A DNA stretch of 64,000 nucleotides, from NCBI RefSeq assembly GCF_028657945.1, contig NZ_CP059693.1, positions 4,092,001 through 4,156,000 on the forward strand. Direction: 5' to 3'. Below, in pieces: positions 18,200 to 26,972 of the stretch. The first letter of the stretch is position 1, and every line of letters begins with the position of its first letter. A program made the translations under genes and the position numbers. The notes below the pieces were generated by a model, which did not search any database, was not told where the DNA came from, and saw nothing but the letters and a program-made list of their open reading frames with translations. Source of the DNA: Thalassomonas haliotis (GTDB taxonomy: Bacteria > Pseudomonadota > Gammaproteobacteria > Enterobacterales > Alteromonadaceae).

Positions 18200-18607
18200 C
18201 TAGTCTTTAGCCACAAAACCGGCTTTTTGCAAATCTGCCGTCATGATTTCCAGCATCGCCTGCAAACCGTTTAACGGCCTGAGCATGACTTCAAAGTGCT
18301 CGATTTTCCCCTGGTCATTCCAGCGGATCATATCTATACCTTTGATATTTTTCCCCGCCACCATAGCGGAAAACTCCAGCACCACGCTGTTGCCGGAAAT
18401 AAACTGGCGGTGATAGGTAAAATCCTGAAAAATACCCATTACGGTCTTTAAGATATAGGCGGTAATTTGCTTGCCTTCTTTAGGTTTCCATACCGTGGGG
18501 GAATGAAACTCCACCTCATCCGCCAGGATATCATTTAATAGCGCCATATCCTGATGTTTAACCACGTCATGCCACTGCTGCAGGCAAGTTTCAATTGGTA
18601 AACTCAT
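18200..18607 (-). CDS. NTF2-like / SnoaL-like protein
   Basis: 135-residue single-domain protein with the alpha+beta cone pattern of the NTF2/SnoaL superfamily: an N-terminal helix ending LNDILADEVEFHSP, and late strands VVLEFSAMVAGKNIKGIDMIRWNDQGKIEHFEVMLRP. Such proteins can be isomerases, hydrolases or ligand binders; nothing here shows which. It is separately transcribed, with 156 bp to fumC. Confidence 0.78.
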   Translation of the reverse strand: MSLPIETCLQQWHDVVKHQDMALLNDILADEVEFHSPTVWKPKEGKQITAYILKTVMGIFQDFTYHRQFISGNSVVLEFSAMVAGKNIKGIDMIRWNDQGKIEHFEVMLRPLNGLQAMLEIMTADLQKAGFVAKD

Positions 18608-18763
18608 ATGCTGTTTTCCCCTTCACTTTTTCCTTAAATAATAACGGCAAAACCTGCTTGGCAAGTTTTGCCCCTTGTTGTAATCGTTCGAATATAGCAA
18701 AGGAAAACAATAAAGTCAGCAACTCATCGGAGCAGTAACAATAAACATATTGCCAAACTGATA

Positions 18764-20167
18764 TTAGGGTTTATCACCGCCATTACCTGTCATCTTTTCA
18801 GGCACTACCCAGGCCTCAAATTGCTCTTTTGTCAGCAATTTAAGCGCCAGGGCCGCATCCAGCAAACTTGTCCCCTCCTGGTGGGCTTTTTTGGCAATTT
18901 TAGCGGCATTGTCATAACCTATGTGTGGATTGAGTGCCGTCACCAGCATCAAAGAGCGATCCCTCAATTCATTGATTCTTTGCTCATTGGCACTGATACC
19001 GTTAACGCATTTCTCGGTGAAACTGACACAGCCGTCTCCCAATAAACGGATAGATTGCAGCAGGTTATAAATCATCACCGGTTTAAAAACATTCAATTGA
19101 AAATGCCCGTTAGCACCGGCAATACTGATACAGGTATGGTTGCCCATCACCTGGGCGGCAATCATAGTTAATGCCTCGCACTGGGTCGGGTTGACCTTAC
19201 CCGGCATAATGGATGAGCCGGGTTCATTTTCCGGCAAACAAATTTCCCCTATGCCGCAACGGGGACCTGAGCCAAGCAAGCGGATGTCATTGGCAATTTT
19301 CATCAAACTCACCGCCAGGGTATTTAACGCACCGCTGGCTTCTACCAGGGCATCATGAGCAGCTAAAGCTTCAAACTTGTTATCGGCGCTGACAAAAGGG
19401 AATTGAGTAATTTTCGCGACCTGGCGGGCAAACTTAACATCGAACCCCGCCATGGCATTGAGCCCGGTGCCCACCGCCGTGCCTCCCTGGGCAAGCTGAT
19501 ACAAGGCCGGCAGTACAGCTTCAACTCTGCGTATGCCATGATCCAGCTGTGCATGATATCCTGAAAATTCCTGTCCCAGGGTCAAAGGAGTTGCGTCCTG
19601 CATATGGGTGCGGCCGATTTTGACCAGATGCTCAAAAGCAATGGATTTCTTTTTCAGCGCATCTTTTAAACCGTGCAGCGCCGGTATCAAACCTAAGTTG
19701 ATTTCTTCGACAGCAGCAATATGCATTGCCGTAGGAAAAGTATCATTGGATGATTGTCCCATATTACAGTGATCATTCGGGTGCACCGGTGTTTTTGACC
19801 CCTTTTCGCCGCCAAGCATTTCGATGGCGCGGTTGGCGATCACTTCGTTGCTATTCATATTACTTTGCGTACCTGAGCCGGTTTGCCAAACCGACAAGGG
19901 AAAGTGATGGTCAAGCTCCCCCGCGGCGACCTCTGCAGCTGCGGCGACGATCACTTCGCCAAGGGCTTTCGGCAAAAGACCAAAATCCATATTCACCTGG
20001 GCCGCGGCCTGTTTCACTACCCCCAAAGCCCTGATTAACGGCTTAGGCAAGGTTTCATCACCAATGGCAAAATTAATTAATGACCGGGCGGTTTGCGCGC
20101 CATAGTATTTGTCGTCAGGGACGGGTAACTCACCAAAGGAATCACTTTCGATTCGGTATGAAATCAT
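18764..20167 (-). CDS. fumC: Class II fumarate hydratase FumC
   Basis: 467 residues, the size of E. coli FumC. It catalyses reversible hydration of fumarate to L-malate without an iron-sulfur cluster. The superfamily signature [17 protein letters not shown] carries the catalytic serine region, and [19 protein letters not shown] and the [14 protein letters not shown] loop are intact. The ribosome site GGGAG lies just upstream, next to a perfect hairpin (20189-20206). A second, oxygen-sensitive class I fumarase is encoded at 50996-52525, so the cell has the stable and the iron-sulfur isoenzymes. Confidence 0.95.
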   Translation of the reverse strand: MISYRIESDSFGELPVPDDKYYGAQTARSLINFAIGDETLPKPLIRALGVVKQAAAQVNMDFGLLPKALGEVIVAAAAEVAAGELDHHFPLSVWQTGSGTQSNMNSNEVIANRAIEMLGGEKGSKTPVHPNDHCNMGQSSNDTFPTAMHIAAVEEINLGLIPALHGLKDALKKKSIAFEHLVKIGRTHMQDATPLTLGQEFSGYHAQLDHGIRRVEAVLPALYQLAQGGTAVGTGLNAMAGFDVKFARQVAKITQFPFVSADNKFEALAAHDALVEASGALNTLAVSLMKIANDIRLLGSGPRCGIGEICLPENEPGSSIMPGKVNPTQCEALTMIAAQVMGNHTCISIAGANGHFQLNVFKPVMIYNLLQSIRLLGDGCVSFTEKCVNGISANEQRINELRDRSLMLVTALNPHIGYDNAAKIAKKAHQEGTSLLDAALALKLLTKEQFEAWVVPEKMTGNGGDKP

Positions 20168-20188
20168 CTTGTACTCCCGGGCTTATGG

Positions 20189-20206
20189 CACTTGCGGGCG
20201 CAAGTG
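20189..20206. promoter_or_regulatory. Hairpin in the fumC leader
   Basis: CACTTGCG - GG - CGCAAGTG, an 8-bp perfect stem lying about 22-39 bases upstream of the fumC start codon, just 5' of its ribosome site. The 10-mer GCACTTGCGG inside it also occurs in the inverted repeat upstream of the class I fumarase gene. It could be an operator or a leader structure. Confidence 0.35.
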
Positions 20207-20510
20207 TTGGTAACAGCCGCTATCACTAATTCTAGTTAATAAACCCCCAGAAGGAATCATGACTTTCACCATTAGGGTCTGTTTATCTTTGTATGGGATT
20301 AAGATTTTGAGCAGTTTTTCATATATCAAGGAATAAAAATGGACATGTACTTGTTCTACATGACATTTTTATAACGCCGACAGATGGAAACACAGCCAAA
20401 AAGTTCATTCACGGTCAAAGAAAAACAGCCCCTAAGGTACAAATAACAAAAATGGCCTATAACTAAAAGATAAGGCCAAAGCAGGGATAGTGAATAAAAA
20501 ATATTTGAAA

Positions 20511-20556
20511 TTAACAGCCCTTAGCTTTACTCTATAGTCATGTGGTCTGACCTCTA
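20511..20556 (+). promoter_or_regulatory. Candidate fadE promoter with FadR-like operator
   Basis: TTAACA (20511-20516) and TATAGT (20533-20538) are 16 bp apart. Overlapping the expected start of transcription is TGGTCTGACCT (20543-20553), which matches the core of the E. coli FadR operator (CTGGTCNGACCNG) and also the general GntR/FCD pattern. FadR represses beta-oxidation genes and is released by long-chain acyl-CoA, which fits the fadE gene immediately downstream. No FadR gene is in the window. Confidence 0.5.
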
Positions 20557-20573
20557 GATAGTAAGGAAATTTT

Positions 20574-23036
20574 GTGGATATTTTAATTTGGATAACCAGT
20601 GCAATCGCATTGAGCTGGTTTATGGCTTATTCAAGAGCCAGTTTATCAAGCTATACCCTGGCATTTGCCGTGTTGATGCTGCTGGGTACTTTTTTCTCCG
20701 TGATCTCATTTGTCGGCTGGGTGGTTTTTGCTTTAGTAGCCCTGCCCCTTAATGTCACCAACTTCAGAAAACAGTATATCACCAGTCCGTTACTGGCTTT
20801 ATACAAAGGCATAATGCCGGAAATGTCCCGCACCGAGCAGGAAGCGATTAATGCCGGTACCACCTGGTTCGATGCCGATTTATTTCGCGGCGCACCAGAC
20901 TGGCAAAAACTGCATAACTTCCCGCAGCCGCGTTTAAGCGCCGAAGAACAGGCGTTTTTAGACGGTCCGGTAGAAGAAGTTTGCGCCATGATCGATGACT
21001 GGCATACCACACATGACAGAGCTGACTTATCTCCTGAAATCTGGCAATACCTGAAAGACAACAAGTTCTTTGCCATGATCATCAAGAAAAAATACGGCGG
21101 CCTGGAATTTTGTGCCTATGCCCAGTCTCGTGTATTACAAAAACTTACCGGCGCCAGCAGCGTTTTATCCAGTACCGTAGGTGTGCCGAACTCCTTAGGC
21201 CCGGGTGAGTTATTACAACATTACGGTACCAAAGAGCAGCAAGATTATTACCTGCCGCGCCTGGTAAAAGGTGAAGAGATCCCCTGTTTTGCCTTAACCA
21301 GCCCGGAAGCCGGTTCAGATGCCGGTGCCATTCCCGATTTCGGCGTGGTCTGTAAAGGCGAATTTGAAGGTGAAGAAGTGCTGGGTATGCGCCTTACCTG
21401 GGACAAACGTTATATTACCCTGGCGCCTGTGGCGACGGTATTAGGCCTGGCCTTTAAATTACAAGATCCCGACCACTTACTCGGCGAGGAGGAAGACCTC
21501 GGCATCACCTGTGCCCTGATCCCCACCGACCTTGAAGGGGTGATCACCGGCCGCCGCCATTTCCCGCTTAACGTGCCTTTCCAAAACGGCCCAACCCAAG
21601 GTAAAGATGTTTTTGTACCTTTAGATTTCATTATCGGTGGCCCTAAAATGGCCGGTCAGGGCTGGCGTATGCTGGTAGAGTGTTTATCGGTTGGCCGCGC
21701 AATTACCTTGCCTTCAACCAGTGCCGGCGGCATCAAGTCACTTGCCATGGCAACCGGCGCCTATAGCCGTATCCGCCGCCAGTTCAAACTGCCTATCGGT
21801 AAAATGGAAGGTATCGAAGAAGCCCTTGGCCGTATCGGCGGTAATGCCTACCTGATGGATGCGGTAACCACTATGTCTACCGGCGCCATCGATTTAGGCG
21901 AAAAACCTTCGGTTATTTCTGCTATCGCCAAATACCATTTAACAGAAAAAATGCGTGCCTGTGTTACCGACTCTATGGATATCCATGGCGGTAAAGGCAT
22001 TTGTATGGGACCAAATAACTACCTTGCCCGCGGATATCAGGGCGCCCCCGTTGCCATCACGGTAGAAGGGGCCAATATCCTGACCCGTAACATGATCATC
22101 TACGGCCAGGGCGCCATCCGCTGTCATCCTTATGTACTGGCAGAATTACAAGCCGCCGGTAATAAAGACAACAAGCAGGCGTTGGATGATTTTGACCATG
22201 CCCTGTTTGGCCATGTCGGCTTCGCCGTCAGCAATATTTTCCGCAGCCTGTGGTTTTCCCTCTCCGGCTCGCGTTTACTGAAAACCCCTTACCAGGATGA
22301 AACCCGTCGTTACTACCAGTTAATGACACGTTTCAGCTCTAACCTGGCGATGTTATCCGATGTCGCCATGTTGACCCTGGGCGGAGACCTTAAGCGCAGA
22401 GAGCGTGTTTCAGCGCGTTTGGGTGATATGTTAAGTTATCTGTACCTGGCGTCTGCCACCTTGAAACGTTTTAACGATGAAGGACGCAGAGCCGAAGACC
22501 TGCCGTTAATGCAATGGGCGGTTGAAGATTGCCTGTACAATATTCAACAGGCCATGGATGCCTTATTGACCAACTTCCCAAATAAGATTGTCGGTAAAGC
22601 ATTAAGAGTGCTGGTACTGCCTTTAGGTTGCTGGTTAACTAAACCATCGGATAAAAGAGATCACCAGGTTGCCCGCTTATTGCAAACACCAAGTGATGCC
22701 AGAAGCCGTTTAGGGGAAGGACAATACCTTACCCGCGAAGATAGCAACCTGATGGGACAGTTGGAACAAACCCTGGATGATATTGTTGCCTGTGAGCCTA
22801 TTTTTGAAAAAGTTTGCCGCGCGCTTGGCACTAAGCTGCCTTTCTACCGCTTAAACGAAGTAGCGGAACAAGGCCTGGCTTGTGGCGCCATCAATGAAAG
22901 CGAAGCCGAATTATTACGCCGCGCAGAAACCGGCCGTAAAGCCGCTATCGATGTTGATGATTTTGATCCGGCTGATTTAATGGCGGATAAATCTTTATTA
23001 AAAGATGAAGGTAAAAACCAGCCCCACGCTGCATAA
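20574..23036 (+). CDS. fadE: Acyl-CoA dehydrogenase FadE
   Basis: 820 residues from a GTG start with AAGGAAA just upstream. Like E. coli FadE (814 residues), it has two N-terminal membrane helices (about 1-20 and 25-60), then an acyl-CoA dehydrogenase domain (about 120-480) with [17 protein letters not shown] and the [21 protein letters not shown] region, then the long FadE-specific C-terminal domain. It performs the first, FAD-dependent oxidation step of beta-oxidation at the inner membrane. A FadR-like operator overlaps its promoter; a strong terminator follows. Confidence 0.95.
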   Translation: MDILIWITSAIALSWFMAYSRASLSSYTLAFAVLMLLGTFFSVISFVGWVVFALVALPLNVTNFRKQYITSPLLALYKGIMPEMSRTEQEAINAGTTWFDADLFRGAPDWQKLHNFPQPRLSAEEQAFLDGPVEEVCAMIDDWHTTHDRADLSPEIWQYLKDNKFFAMIIKKKYGGLEFCAYAQSRVLQKLTGASSVLSSTVGVPNSLGPGELLQHYGTKEQQDYYLPRLVKGEEIPCFALTSPEAGSDAGAIPDFGVVCKGEFEGEEVLGMRLTWDKRYITLAPVATVLGLAFKLQDPDHLLGEEEDLGITCALIPTDLEGVITGRRHFPLNVPFQNGPTQGKDVFVPLDFIIGGPKMAGQGWRMLVECLSVGRAITLPSTSAGGIKSLAMATGAYSRIRRQFKLPIGKMEGIEEALGRIGGNAYLMDAVTTMSTGAIDLGEKPSVISAIAKYHLTEKMRACVTDSMDIHGGKGICMGPNNYLARGYQGAPVAITVEGANILTRNMIIYGQGAIRCHPYVLAELQAAGNKDNKQALDDFDHALFGHVGFAVSNIFRSLWFSLSGSRLLKTPYQDETRRYYQLMTRFSSNLAMLSDVAMLTLGGDLKRRERVSARLGDMLSYLYLASATLKRFNDEGRRAEDLPLMQWAVEDCLYNIQQAMDALLTNFPNKIVGKALRVLVLPLGCWLTKPSDKRDHQVARLLQTPSDARSRLGEGQYLTREDSNLMGQLEQTLDDIVACEPIFEKVCRALGTKLPFYRLNEVAEQGLACGAINESEAELLRRAETGRKAAIDVDDFDPADLMADKSLLKDEGKNQPHAA

Positions 23037-23059
23037 AAACACCTTTAATGGTTAATACT

Positions 23060-23086
23060 AAAACCCTGCTTTTGCAGGGTTTTTTA
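23060..23086 (+). terminator. Intrinsic terminator after fadE
   Basis: AAAACCCTGC - TTTT - GCAGGGTTTTTT: a 10-bp stem followed by a T-run, 24 bp after the fadE stop. Confidence 0.92.
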
Positions 23087-23275
23087 TATACAAAATGTAC
23101 GGTATGTCAAAGAGGCAAGGATACCAAAGAGCGGCCATCCATTTATATTCAATAAAAAGCTTAAGAATCAACACTTCAGCGTACATATGTAACTAATAAA
23201 CCAGTACCCTTTTTGCTAAAATATCGTTAAAGTAGCGCCTTTTCATCAGTACTCTAAGAGAGGTTCTCACCAGCT

Positions 23276-24166
23276 ATGCTCAGTGCTTTACCCGGACTTG
23301 TTATCTTTCCCCTGGCCTTTATCTTATTTTGCCTTAACCTGAGTTTTTGCGGTTCTTTGGTTTTTCTCGGCGGCCTGTTAAAGCTGTTGCTGCCCTTTTC
23401 CCGTGCCAGGAAAGTACTCTATCGCCCTATGCATATGATCTACCGGTTATGGGCCTGGGGTAACTTTGCCATTATGACCTTATTTAATAACATCAACTGG
23501 CACATTCGCGGTGATGAAAACCTCAGCAAGCAATCCTGGTACCTGCTCATCGCCAATCACCAAAGCTGGCTCGATATCATGGTGCTGGCAAACTTTGCCC
23601 GCAGCCGTATTCCCGAGCCGAAATTTTTCTTAAAAGAAGATCTGCGTAAGGTGCCCTTTTTAGGTATGGCTTGCTGGGCATTGGACATGCCTTTTATGAA
23701 GCGTTACAGCAAACGTTTTATTGAAAAAAACCCACACCTTAAAGGCAAAGACATAGAAACAACTAAACACTCATGCCGACATTTTAGACAGCAGCCGACG
23801 ACAATCATCAATTTTGTCGAAGGCACCCGCTGCAACCCAGAAAAGCAGCAAGCACAAAAGAGCCATTTTAAGCACCTGCTGCCGCCAAAAGCCGGCGGTA
23901 TCGCCTTTACCCTGGCCACCCTGGGGTCACAATTTGATAAAGTATTAAACATTACCCTGATTTATCCTGACAATTCCGGCCACGTAATGATGGATATGCT
24001 TACCGGCAAGCTTAAAGAAGTCATCATAGATATCGAGCAGCTGCCGGTGTCAGAACAGATTATCGGCGATTATTTTGAAGATACAGGTTTTAAAACCCGC
24101 TTCCAGCAATGGTTAAATGATCGCTGGCAGGCCAAAGATGAGCTGATAGAGAAATTATCCCGCTAA
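23276..24166 (+). CDS. yihG: PlsC-like acyltransferase, YihG family
   Basis: 296-residue membrane-associated acyltransferase of the LPLAT superfamily. Catalytic motif NHQSWLD (His and Asp, about residues 98-104) and the substrate motif FVEGTR are present, as is the YihG-specific MACWALDMPFMKRYSKRF region. Two N-terminal hydrophobic segments (about 5-40) anchor it. YihG proteins acylate 1-acyl-glycerol-3-phosphate, with a reported effect on polyunsaturated acyl chains in E. coli. It lies alone between fadE and a convergent acyl-CoA dehydrogenase gene. Confidence 0.88.
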   Translation: MLSALPGLVIFPLAFILFCLNLSFCGSLVFLGGLLKLLLPFSRARKVLYRPMHMIYRLWAWGNFAIMTLFNNINWHIRGDENLSKQSWYLLIANHQSWLDIMVLANFARSRIPEPKFFLKEDLRKVPFLGMACWALDMPFMKRYSKRFIEKNPHLKGKDIETTKHSCRHFRQQPTTIINFVEGTRCNPEKQQAQKSHFKHLLPPKAGGIAFTLATLGSQFDKVLNITLIYPDNSGHVMMDMLTGKLKEVIIDIEQLPVSEQIIGDYFEDTGFKTRFQQWLNDRWQAKDELIEKLSR

Positions 24167-24184
24167 GTTTTTCAGGAACATTGC

Positions 24185-24279
24185 CCTGTTCATCCATGAA
24201 CCCATGACAGACATTACACCCTGTAAATCGTCATGCCTGTTCATCCATGAACCCATGACATACATTACATCCTGTAAAT
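24185..24279. repeat. Tandem pair of 44-bp direct repeats
   Basis: Two copies, 24185-24228 and 24236-24279, with a 51-bp period and only two differences. Each includes the small inverted repeat TTCATCCATGAA. They sit between the yihG stop and the terminator. I found no further copies in the window. Confidence 0.85.
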
Positions 24280-24315
24280 AAAAAGCCCCGCTATCGGCAG
24301 ATAGCGGGGCTTTTT
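24280..24315. terminator. Bidirectional intrinsic terminator
   Basis: AAAAAGCCCCGCTATC - GGCA - GATAGCGGGGCTTTTT: a perfect 16-bp stem with A and T ends, between convergent yihG and the acyl-CoA dehydrogenase gene. Confidence 0.95.
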
Positions 24316-24328
24316 ATCATAAATTGAC

Positions 24329-26149
24329 TTACAGGAAAGACAACAGTTCACCGTCGAGCTGCATCAAGGTTTTCGGATCCGCCATCATGGTTTTTGCCAG
24401 TGACCTGGTCCGGGGTAACATACGCTCAAAATAAAACTCTGCCGTTTTAATTTTTGCCCGGTAGAAGTCCCTGTCTTCAACACCCGAGGCCAGTTTTTCA
24501 TAGGCGGCCTGGGCCATTTGCGCCCAGAAATAAGCCATTACGATATAACCTGAATACATCAGGTAATCAACTGAACAGGCGCCGATAAAGTCACGATCTT
24601 TTCTTGCTTTAAGGGCAATACGCAACGAATACTGCTGCCAGCTGGCAACCGCTTTACTCAGTGGCCAGATAAATTTATTCATCTGCCGTTTGTGGCTATA
24701 ACCGGAAATCATGCTGTGATCTTTACAGAAGCCGAGAATTTCCATGGCATATTCTTTTAAGGCAACCCCCCGGGTCAGTAATATTTTACGGCCAAGCAAA
24801 TCCAATGCCTGAATGCCCGTGGTGCCTTCATAAAGGGTAGAAATACGGGCATCTCTAACGATCTGCTCCATGCCCCATTCTTTAATATAACCATGGCCGC
24901 CAAAGATTTGCATACCATGGCTGGCACTTTCACAGCCCAGTTCAGTTAAAAATGCTTTCAGGATAGGGGTGATAAAACCTAAGCGGTCATCGGCAGCCTT
25001 ACGCTCGTCCTCAGTTTTCGCACTCTCGATATCATCCACTAATTTCGCGGTATAATAAATCATTGCCCGGCCACCTTCACTGATGGCTTTTTGTGTCATC
25101 AGCATCTTGCGGACATCGGGATGAACTATGATAGGATCGGCGACTTTTTCCGGCGCTTTCTTACCGGATAACGAACGCATGGATAATCTTTCTTTCGCGT
25201 ATAACAGGGAATTCTGGTAGGCCAGTTCAGCGGTACAAACTCCCTGCAACGCTGTACCCACCCGGGCAGTATTCATAAAGGTGAACATACATTCCAGGCC
25301 TTTATTTTCCGGCCCTATCAATACCCCTTTGGCATTGTCAAAATTTAATACCGCCGTAGCCGAGGCTTTAATGCCCATTTTGTCTTCAATAGAGCCGCAG
25401 GTAACATTATTGCCTTCACCCAGGTTACCTTGCTGGTCCACTTGGACCTTAGGTACAATAAACAGGGAAATTCCCCGGGTACCTTCCGGCGCATCCGGCA
25501 ACCGGGCTAATACGATATGGACAATATTATCTGTTAAATCATGCTCGCCTGCAGAAATAAAAATCTTAGTACCGGTAATATCATAAGTGCCGTCGTCATT
25601 CGGTACTGCCTTGGTTTTCACCTGGCCCAAATCTGTGCCGCACTGAGGCTCAGTCAGGCACATAGTGCCGGTCCAGGTCCCTTCCGTTAACCGGGTCAGG
25701 TAAAGCTCTTTCTGTTCATCACTGCCATGCTCTTGTATGGTGTTCATGGCACCATGACTTAAGCCGGGATACATACCCCAGGACCAGTTTGCCGTGCCCA
25801 TCATTTCAGACTTTACCATGCCCATAGACGGCGGCAGACCCTGACCTCCCTGATCTATCGGGTGCGAAAGGCTTTGCCAGCCACCGGCAACATATTGCTG
25901 GTATGCTTCTTTAAAACCTTTTGGTGTGGTAACCACACCATTATCAAAATGACAGCCTTCTTTATCACCGCTCTGGTTTAAGGGCAACAACTCATTTTCA
26001 CTGAACTTGGCACACTCGGCAAAAATGGCATCCACCAGATCCGGGGTTGCTTCGGCATACTCAGGATTCTTCTGGTAATGCCCGTAATAATCAAACACAT
26101 CTTCGAATAAAAATTTTATGTCTCTTATCGGCGCTTTATAACTGAGCAT
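24329..26149 (-). CDS. Acyl-CoA dehydrogenase, DmdC/FadE5-like
   Basis: 606-residue flavoprotein of the long acyl-CoA dehydrogenase subgroup with an extra C-terminal domain. N, middle and C domains are in order: TGTMCLTEPQCGTDLGQVKT (FAD/substrate contact), GTKIFISAGEHD, and ARISTLYEGTTGIQALDLLGRK, whose Glu is the likely catalytic base. The final 150 residues match the acyl-CoA dehydrogenase C-terminal domain of this group. DmdC (methylmercaptopropionyl-CoA dehydrogenase) belongs to the same subgroup, but the substrate cannot be told from sequence; medium- or long-chain acyl-CoA is equally possible. A FadR-like operator lies 69-85 bp upstream of its start. Confidence 0.88.
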   Translation of the reverse strand: MLSYKAPIRDIKFLFEDVFDYYGHYQKNPEYAEATPDLVDAIFAECAKFSENELLPLNQSGDKEGCHFDNGVVTTPKGFKEAYQQYVAGGWQSLSHPIDQGGQGLPPSMGMVKSEMMGTANWSWGMYPGLSHGAMNTIQEHGSDEQKELYLTRLTEGTWTGTMCLTEPQCGTDLGQVKTKAVPNDDGTYDITGTKIFISAGEHDLTDNIVHIVLARLPDAPEGTRGISLFIVPKVQVDQQGNLGEGNNVTCGSIEDKMGIKASATAVLNFDNAKGVLIGPENKGLECMFTFMNTARVGTALQGVCTAELAYQNSLLYAKERLSMRSLSGKKAPEKVADPIIVHPDVRKMLMTQKAISEGGRAMIYYTAKLVDDIESAKTEDERKAADDRLGFITPILKAFLTELGCESASHGMQIFGGHGYIKEWGMEQIVRDARISTLYEGTTGIQALDLLGRKILLTRGVALKEYAMEILGFCKDHSMISGYSHKRQMNKFIWPLSKAVASWQQYSLRIALKARKDRDFIGACSVDYLMYSGYIVMAYFWAQMAQAAYEKLASGVEDRDFYRAKIKTAEFYFERMLPRTRSLAKTMMADPKTLMQLDGELLSFL

Positions 26150-26217
26150 TTGTGAACTCCTGACGGAACTAATCTAATAAATAAAAGCTATTATGTGACG
26201 AGAGTACAGTTCAAGTC

Positions 26218-26234
26218 AACTGGTCATACCACCA
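26218..26234. promoter_or_regulatory. FadR-like operator upstream of acyl-CoA dehydrogenase
   Basis: AACTGGTCATACCACCA matches the FadR half-site AACTGGTC fully and the FCD-type GntR pattern TnGTnnnACnA. It lies 69-85 bp upstream of the minus-strand acyl-CoA dehydrogenase start, a plausible promoter position. Confidence 0.45.
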
Positions 26235-26340
26235 TTTTGATATTAACACGCTGTTAAAGAGATATTAGTGAAAATAGCCAAATAAAGTATAGTAAGCACC
26301 TGAAATGAAACAAAATATAAAGACCTGCAATCAAGGTTAA

Positions 26341-26357
26341 TACTGGTTATACCACAC
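26341..26357. promoter_or_regulatory. Second ACTGGTYATACCAC motif
   Basis: TGGTTATACCA (26344-26354) differs by one base from the motif at 26221-26231. It is about 190 bp upstream of the acyl-CoA dehydrogenase start and 290 bp upstream of hcnA. It could be an auxiliary operator for the former. Confidence 0.35.
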
Positions 26358-26508
26358 AATCTTAACAAAAGATTGATTTAAATAAGTTTAAATTTCATCC
26401 AACCAATAACAATTTTCACAATACACAATAACTATTTAAATAACAGATAGATAGAGAAAAAACACCAACGACAAAAGTAAAGCAAAAACTCTAAACAAAA
26501 CAGTTACC

Positions 26509-26550
26509 TTAACATAAATCAAAGAAATAGCAGACTTTGGTTGTTAGATT
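26509..26550 (+). promoter_or_regulatory. Predicted FNR/ANR-type promoter for hcnABC
   Basis: TTAACATAAATCAA (26509-26522) matches the FNR/ANR consensus TTGAT-N4-ATCAA at 8 of 10 positions. Its centre (26515.5) and the -10-like TAGATT (26545-26550) have exactly the class II geometry, with the box centred 41.5 bp upstream of a start at about 26557. In Pseudomonas hcnABC is ANR-dependent, so this arrangement is consistent with low-oxygen induction. Confidence 0.5.
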
Positions 26551-26648
26551 TCTCTCTTTAAACTAGAATCCTCTAGTTGTCCGCTATATTTCTAACCCGC
26601 TTAGGAACAAGCGCAGTAGTAAGGCTGTTTAATGATAAGGAAAAGCCA

Positions 26649-26972
26649 ATGGAAAATAAGGAAAAACTACCGAGAAGTCAGGATGTAGTCCCACCTAATG
26701 GTCAATTTATCCCGGTATGGGTAGATGGCACACAAGTCGATGGAATCCCTGGAGAAAGTATTCTTAGCGTGCTATTTGCTGTTGGGAAGAAATCTATCAC
26801 TAAAAATGATCATGGTAAACTCACAGGGGCCTATTGCGGCATGGGGGTATGTCATTGTTGTACGGTGAAAGTCAACGACCAACATAAAGTAAAAGCTTGC
26901 CAAACCCTTATTGAGCCGAGTATGCAAATAGATACTCAGAGTAACCGGCTGGATGAAGGAGGCAAGGCATGA
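26649..26972 (+). CDS. hcnA: Hydrogen cyanide synthase subunit HcnA, [2Fe-2S] protein
   Basis: 107 residues from ATG 26649, preceded by AAGGAAAAG; this start agrees with the length of Pseudomonas HcnA. The ferredoxin-type cluster ligands are Cys63, Cys68, Cys71 and Cys84, within AYCGMGVCHCC and KACQTL. The text around them (NDHGKLTGAYCGMGVCHCC) is very close to what I recall of HcnA. With HcnB and HcnC it forms the membrane-associated enzyme that oxidises glycine to HCN and CO2, passing electrons to the respiratory chain. It overlaps hcnB by four bases (ATGA). The same three-subunit layout occurs in D-hydroxyproline and proline dehydrogenases, the main alternative. Confidence 0.85.
   Translation: MENKEKLPRSQDVVPPNGQFIPVWVDGTQVDGIPGESILSVLFAVGKKSITKNDHGKLTGAYCGMGVCHCCTVKVNDQHKVKACQTLIEPSMQIDTQSNRLDEGGKA

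Larger units (their letters stand above)
20168..20573. other. Divergent intergenic region, fumC / fadE
   Basis: 406 bp without a gene. It holds a hairpin near fumC (20189-20206) and, next to fadE, a candidate promoter with an overlapping FadR-like operator (20511-20556). The middle is AT-rich with no further structure that I can support. Confidence 0.5.
26150..26648. other. Divergent intergenic region, acyl-CoA dehydrogenase / hcnA
   Basis: 499 bp, markedly AT-rich, with no credible gene; an in-frame TTG at 26577 upstream of hcnA is not used in my call. It holds two near-identical ACTGGTYATACCAC motifs and a predicted FNR-type promoter for hcnABC, annotated separately. Confidence 0.6.
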
